Positions 35,576-37,793 of a stretch of 37,793 bases of DNA are shown here, piece by piece. This stretch comes from Actinomycetota bacterium (lineage in GTDB: Bacteria > Actinomycetota > Actinomycetes > S36-B12): assembly GCA_947472655.1 (NCBI GenBank), contig CANJCG010000003.1:1-37793 (forward strand). Reading direction: 5' to 3'. The notes under the pieces were generated by a model, which did not search any database, was not told the origin of the DNA, and worked only from the letters and a program-made list of their open reading frames with translations. The position numbers and the translations under genes were made by a program. Every line of letters begins with the position of its first letter. The stretch's first letter is position 1.

Positions 35576-37441
35576 ATGGATCTGCAACCTGATGCCCTCG
35601 TCGGCCAAATGGTTGATGGTCGCTATCTCGTGCAAGCCAAACTCGCCCGTGGGGGCATGGCCACCGTCTATGAAGCACTCGATGTGCGCCTTGATCGCAT
35701 CGTTGCCTTGAAAGTGATGCACCGCCATCTGGCTGATGATCCTGACTTCGTGGCCCGCTTTCAGCGTGAGGCTCGATCTGCCGCCCGCCTAGCCCACCCT
35801 CACGTCGTCGGCGTCTTTGACCAAGGAGCCGCTGACGGTTTGGTCTACCTAGCGATGGAGTACGTGCCAGGCCGCACCCTGCGAGACATTATGCGCGAGT
35901 TTGGGCCACTCACACCCGAACAAGCTCTCGTCATGCTCGATCCCATCTTGGAAGGCCTTGCGGCGGCTCATGCTGCAGGCTTCGTGCACCGAGATATCAA
36001 ACCCGAAAACGTGCTGGTATCTGATGATGGACGAGTCAAGGTTGCCGACTTTGGGCTAGCGCGTGCAGTCGCAACTTCGAATTCGAGCGCGACCCAAGGC
36101 GTGTTAATCGGGACAGTTGCTTATCTTTCACCAGAACAAGTTGAACGCGGTGAAGCCGATGAGCGTTCCGATATTTATGCAGCCGGAATCTTGCTGTTTG
36201 AGATGGTCACGGGTCAAGTCCCCCATGCGGGCGATAGTCCACTGGCCATCGCTTACCAACATGTAAATCAGGACGTGCCGACACCGTCTTCAATTCTGGC
36301 TGGAATTCCAGCCGATGTTGATGCACTCGTCATCACGTCAACGCGCCGCAACGCCGGTCAGCGATATCAGCACACAACCGATTTTCTGGCGGACGTTCGC
36401 CGAGTGCGCCAAGTTCTTCCCGCACCACGCCCGTTCACCGAGACGCGAGCCACCTTGGTGGTTGATGCGAACACATCTGCACGATTGGCTGCTGGAGCAC
36501 CCAATACTCAGCGTTCAAACGCTTCAGCCCTTTTTGCTAGGCCGGCAAGAAAGCCCTCGCGCGCGCTCATAAAAATCGCGCTCGCGGCCACGGCCGTAGT
36601 TATTGCGATCGTTGCTGGCTTGTTTGTAGCTAACGCCTTTGGGAATAAAGTTCCTATGCCAAATGTTGTTGGCCTCAACATCGAAGCGGCTCGCACAACT
36701 CTGGCTACAACCGGATTGAGTCTCGAAGTTGGATCCGAGCAATTCAGTGAGACTGCTCCTGCCACTACAGTGCTGGCCACAGATCCGGCAGCAGGTAGCG
36801 ACATTAAAGAGAACGGTTCGGTCTCTGCCACCGTCTCCAAGGGCCCTGAGCGCTACACGATTCCTGACATCAAGGGAAAAACACCATCACAGGCCACTGC
36901 TGCGTTGGCATCGATACCTGTCACGGTTGGTTCCCAAGCCCAGACTTTTGATAACACCGCGCCAACCGGAACGATCGCAGGAACTGACCCAGCCATTGGT
37001 TCGAGCGTTAAACGTGACACCGTGGTTAACCTATTAATTTCAAAGGGACCTGAGCCAGTCAGCGTTCCTATCGTTGTTGGAAAAAAACTTACTGGTGCAA
37101 CTGCAGCATTAAACGCAGTCGGTTTGAACCCCATCGTCACACAGGAGTTTTCTGAGACGATCGCCGAAGGTCGAGTTATTTCCGTTGCCCCAGCTTCGGG
37201 CACCACCGTAAACTCGGGAACAGATGTGCAGCTACTAGTTTCCGATGGTCCACCGCCTGTAGTCGTTCCGAAATTGATCGATTTGCGAAGAAACGAAGCA
37301 GTAGCAGCCTTGCGCAAAGTTGGGCTGAAGGTTCGAATAGTCGCTGGTCAGGCAACACCACTGAATCGCGTGTATTCACAAAACCCAGCTGCGGGAACGC
37401 AAATCCCTAAAGGCAGCACCGTCACGATTAGCGTGATTTAG
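35576..37441 (+). CDS. Transmembrane Ser/Thr protein kinase with four PASTA repeats (PknB/PknL-like)
   Basis: ARGGMATVYEALDVRLDRIVALKVMH, FVHRDIKPENVLVSDDGRVKVADFGLARA, TM (IKIALAATAVVIAIVAGLFVANAF), four PASTA-like repeats. Confidence 0.94.
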   Translation: MDLQPDALVGQMVDGRYLVQAKLARGGMATVYEALDVRLDRIVALKVMHRHLADDPDFVARFQREARSAARLAHPHVVGVFDQGAADGLVYLAMEYVPGRTLRDIMREFGPLTPEQALVMLDPILEGLAAAHAAGFVHRDIKPENVLVSDDGRVKVADFGLARAVATSNSSATQGVLIGTVAYLSPEQVERGEADERSDIYAAGILLFEMVTGQVPHAGDSPLAIAYQHVNQDVPTPSSILAGIPADVDALVITSTRRNAGQRYQHTTDFLADVRRVRQVLPAPRPFTETRATLVVDANTSARLAAGAPNTQRSNASALFARPARKPSRALIKIALAATAVVIAIVAGLFVANAFGNKVPMPNVVGLNIEAARTTLATTGLSLEVGSEQFSETAPATTVLATDPAAGSDIKENGSVSATVSKGPERYTIPDIKGKTPSQATAALASIPVTVGSQAQTFDNTAPTGTIAGTDPAIGSSVKRDTVVNLLISKGPEPVSVPIVVGKKLTGATAALNAVGLNPIVTQEFSETIAEGRVISVAPASGTTVNSGTDVQLLVSDGPPPVVVPKLIDLRRNEAVAALRKVGLKVRIVAGQATPLNRVYSQNPAAGTQIPKGSTVTISVI

Positions 37442-37793
37442 CTTCAAACTCCAGCAGGTCACTCTTCAGCTTCAACCCAAATTGGTAGCCACCAATGCCA
37501 TTACTCGCCACTATTCGGTGACACGGAACAAACAGAGCTACTTGATTACGCCCGCAGGCAGTGCCCACTGCTCGCGCTGCTCCTGGGGATTGCGCATTAA
37601 TGGCTAGCTCTCCGTACGAGGCAACCTCACCCGCAGGAATATCACGCATACATTCCCATACTCGAAGTTGAAACGGCGAGCCAAATTGCAAAACCGGAAT
37701 ATCTGTGAGGCAGTTAACCTCGCCGGCCAAATACCGACCAACGGCGGAACTGATTTCGTGCGGAATTCCTAACTGCTCACCCGGTACTCGATC
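37428..37793 (-). CDS. ogt: Methylated-DNA--protein-cysteine methyltransferase, 5' end beyond the window
   Basis: FQLRVWECMRDIPAGEVASYGELA, ARAVGTACGRNQVALFVPCHRIVASNG (PCHR active site); frame remains open to 37793 (DRVPGEQLGIPHEISSAVGRYLAGE). Confidence 0.92.
   Translation of the reverse strand, partial: DRVPGEQLGIPHEISSAVGRYLAGEVNCLTDIPVLQFGSPFQLRVWECMRDIPAGEVASYGELAINAQSPGAARAVGTACGRNQVALFVPCHRIVASNGIGGYQFGLKLKSDLLEFEAKSR

Noticed and set aside
36659-37441. Repetitive DNA at the end of the window considered as a tandem repeat or CRISPR
   Set aside because: Repeats are only at protein level: four diverged PASTA domains of the kinase; no conserved nucleotide repeat.
1-37793. Search for tRNA/rRNA genes, insertion sequences, transposases, phage genes or CRISPR arrays
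   Set aside because: None recognised; the window is densely packed with housekeeping and pathway genes on coherent operons.

Overview
Actinobacterial chromosomal segment. Positions 1-14248 carry a near-complete division and cell-wall (dcw) cluster on the minus strand: mraZ, an unannotated 50-aa ORF, rsmH, ftsL-like, ftsI, murE, murF, mraY, murD, ftsW, murG, murC, ftsQ and the 5' end of ftsZ. Next comes a secreted lipase-like protein and a DUF3040 protein. A LexA-box-controlled mutagenesis operon follows on the minus strand: HEPN SAV_6107-like, dnaE2/imuC-like and dinB. Then come an SDR, a YqhA-family protein, a carotenoid tailoring set (cruF-like, GT2, crtD/crtI-like), an antiporter and metF. 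A translationally coupled operon follows (GGPP synthase, crtI, MptA/B-like GT-C mannosyltransferase, crtB), opposed by a split lycopene cyclase (crtYc/crtYd-like). The window ends with a NadR-like P-loop kinase, a PASTA Ser/Thr kinase and a partial ogt. No tRNA, rRNA, CRISPR or mobile element was seen. The most novel-looking signals are two leader regions in the SOS operon with mutually exclusive hairpins (21535-21592 and 20972-21026), a DnaE2-like polymerase whose PHP histidines are lost, the hidden 50-aa membrane ORF before rsmH, a shared inverted repeat forming back-to-back leaderless promoters between metF and crtE, and a mannosyltransferase embedded in a carotenoid operon. All assignments come from reading the sequence; no database search or folding program was run.
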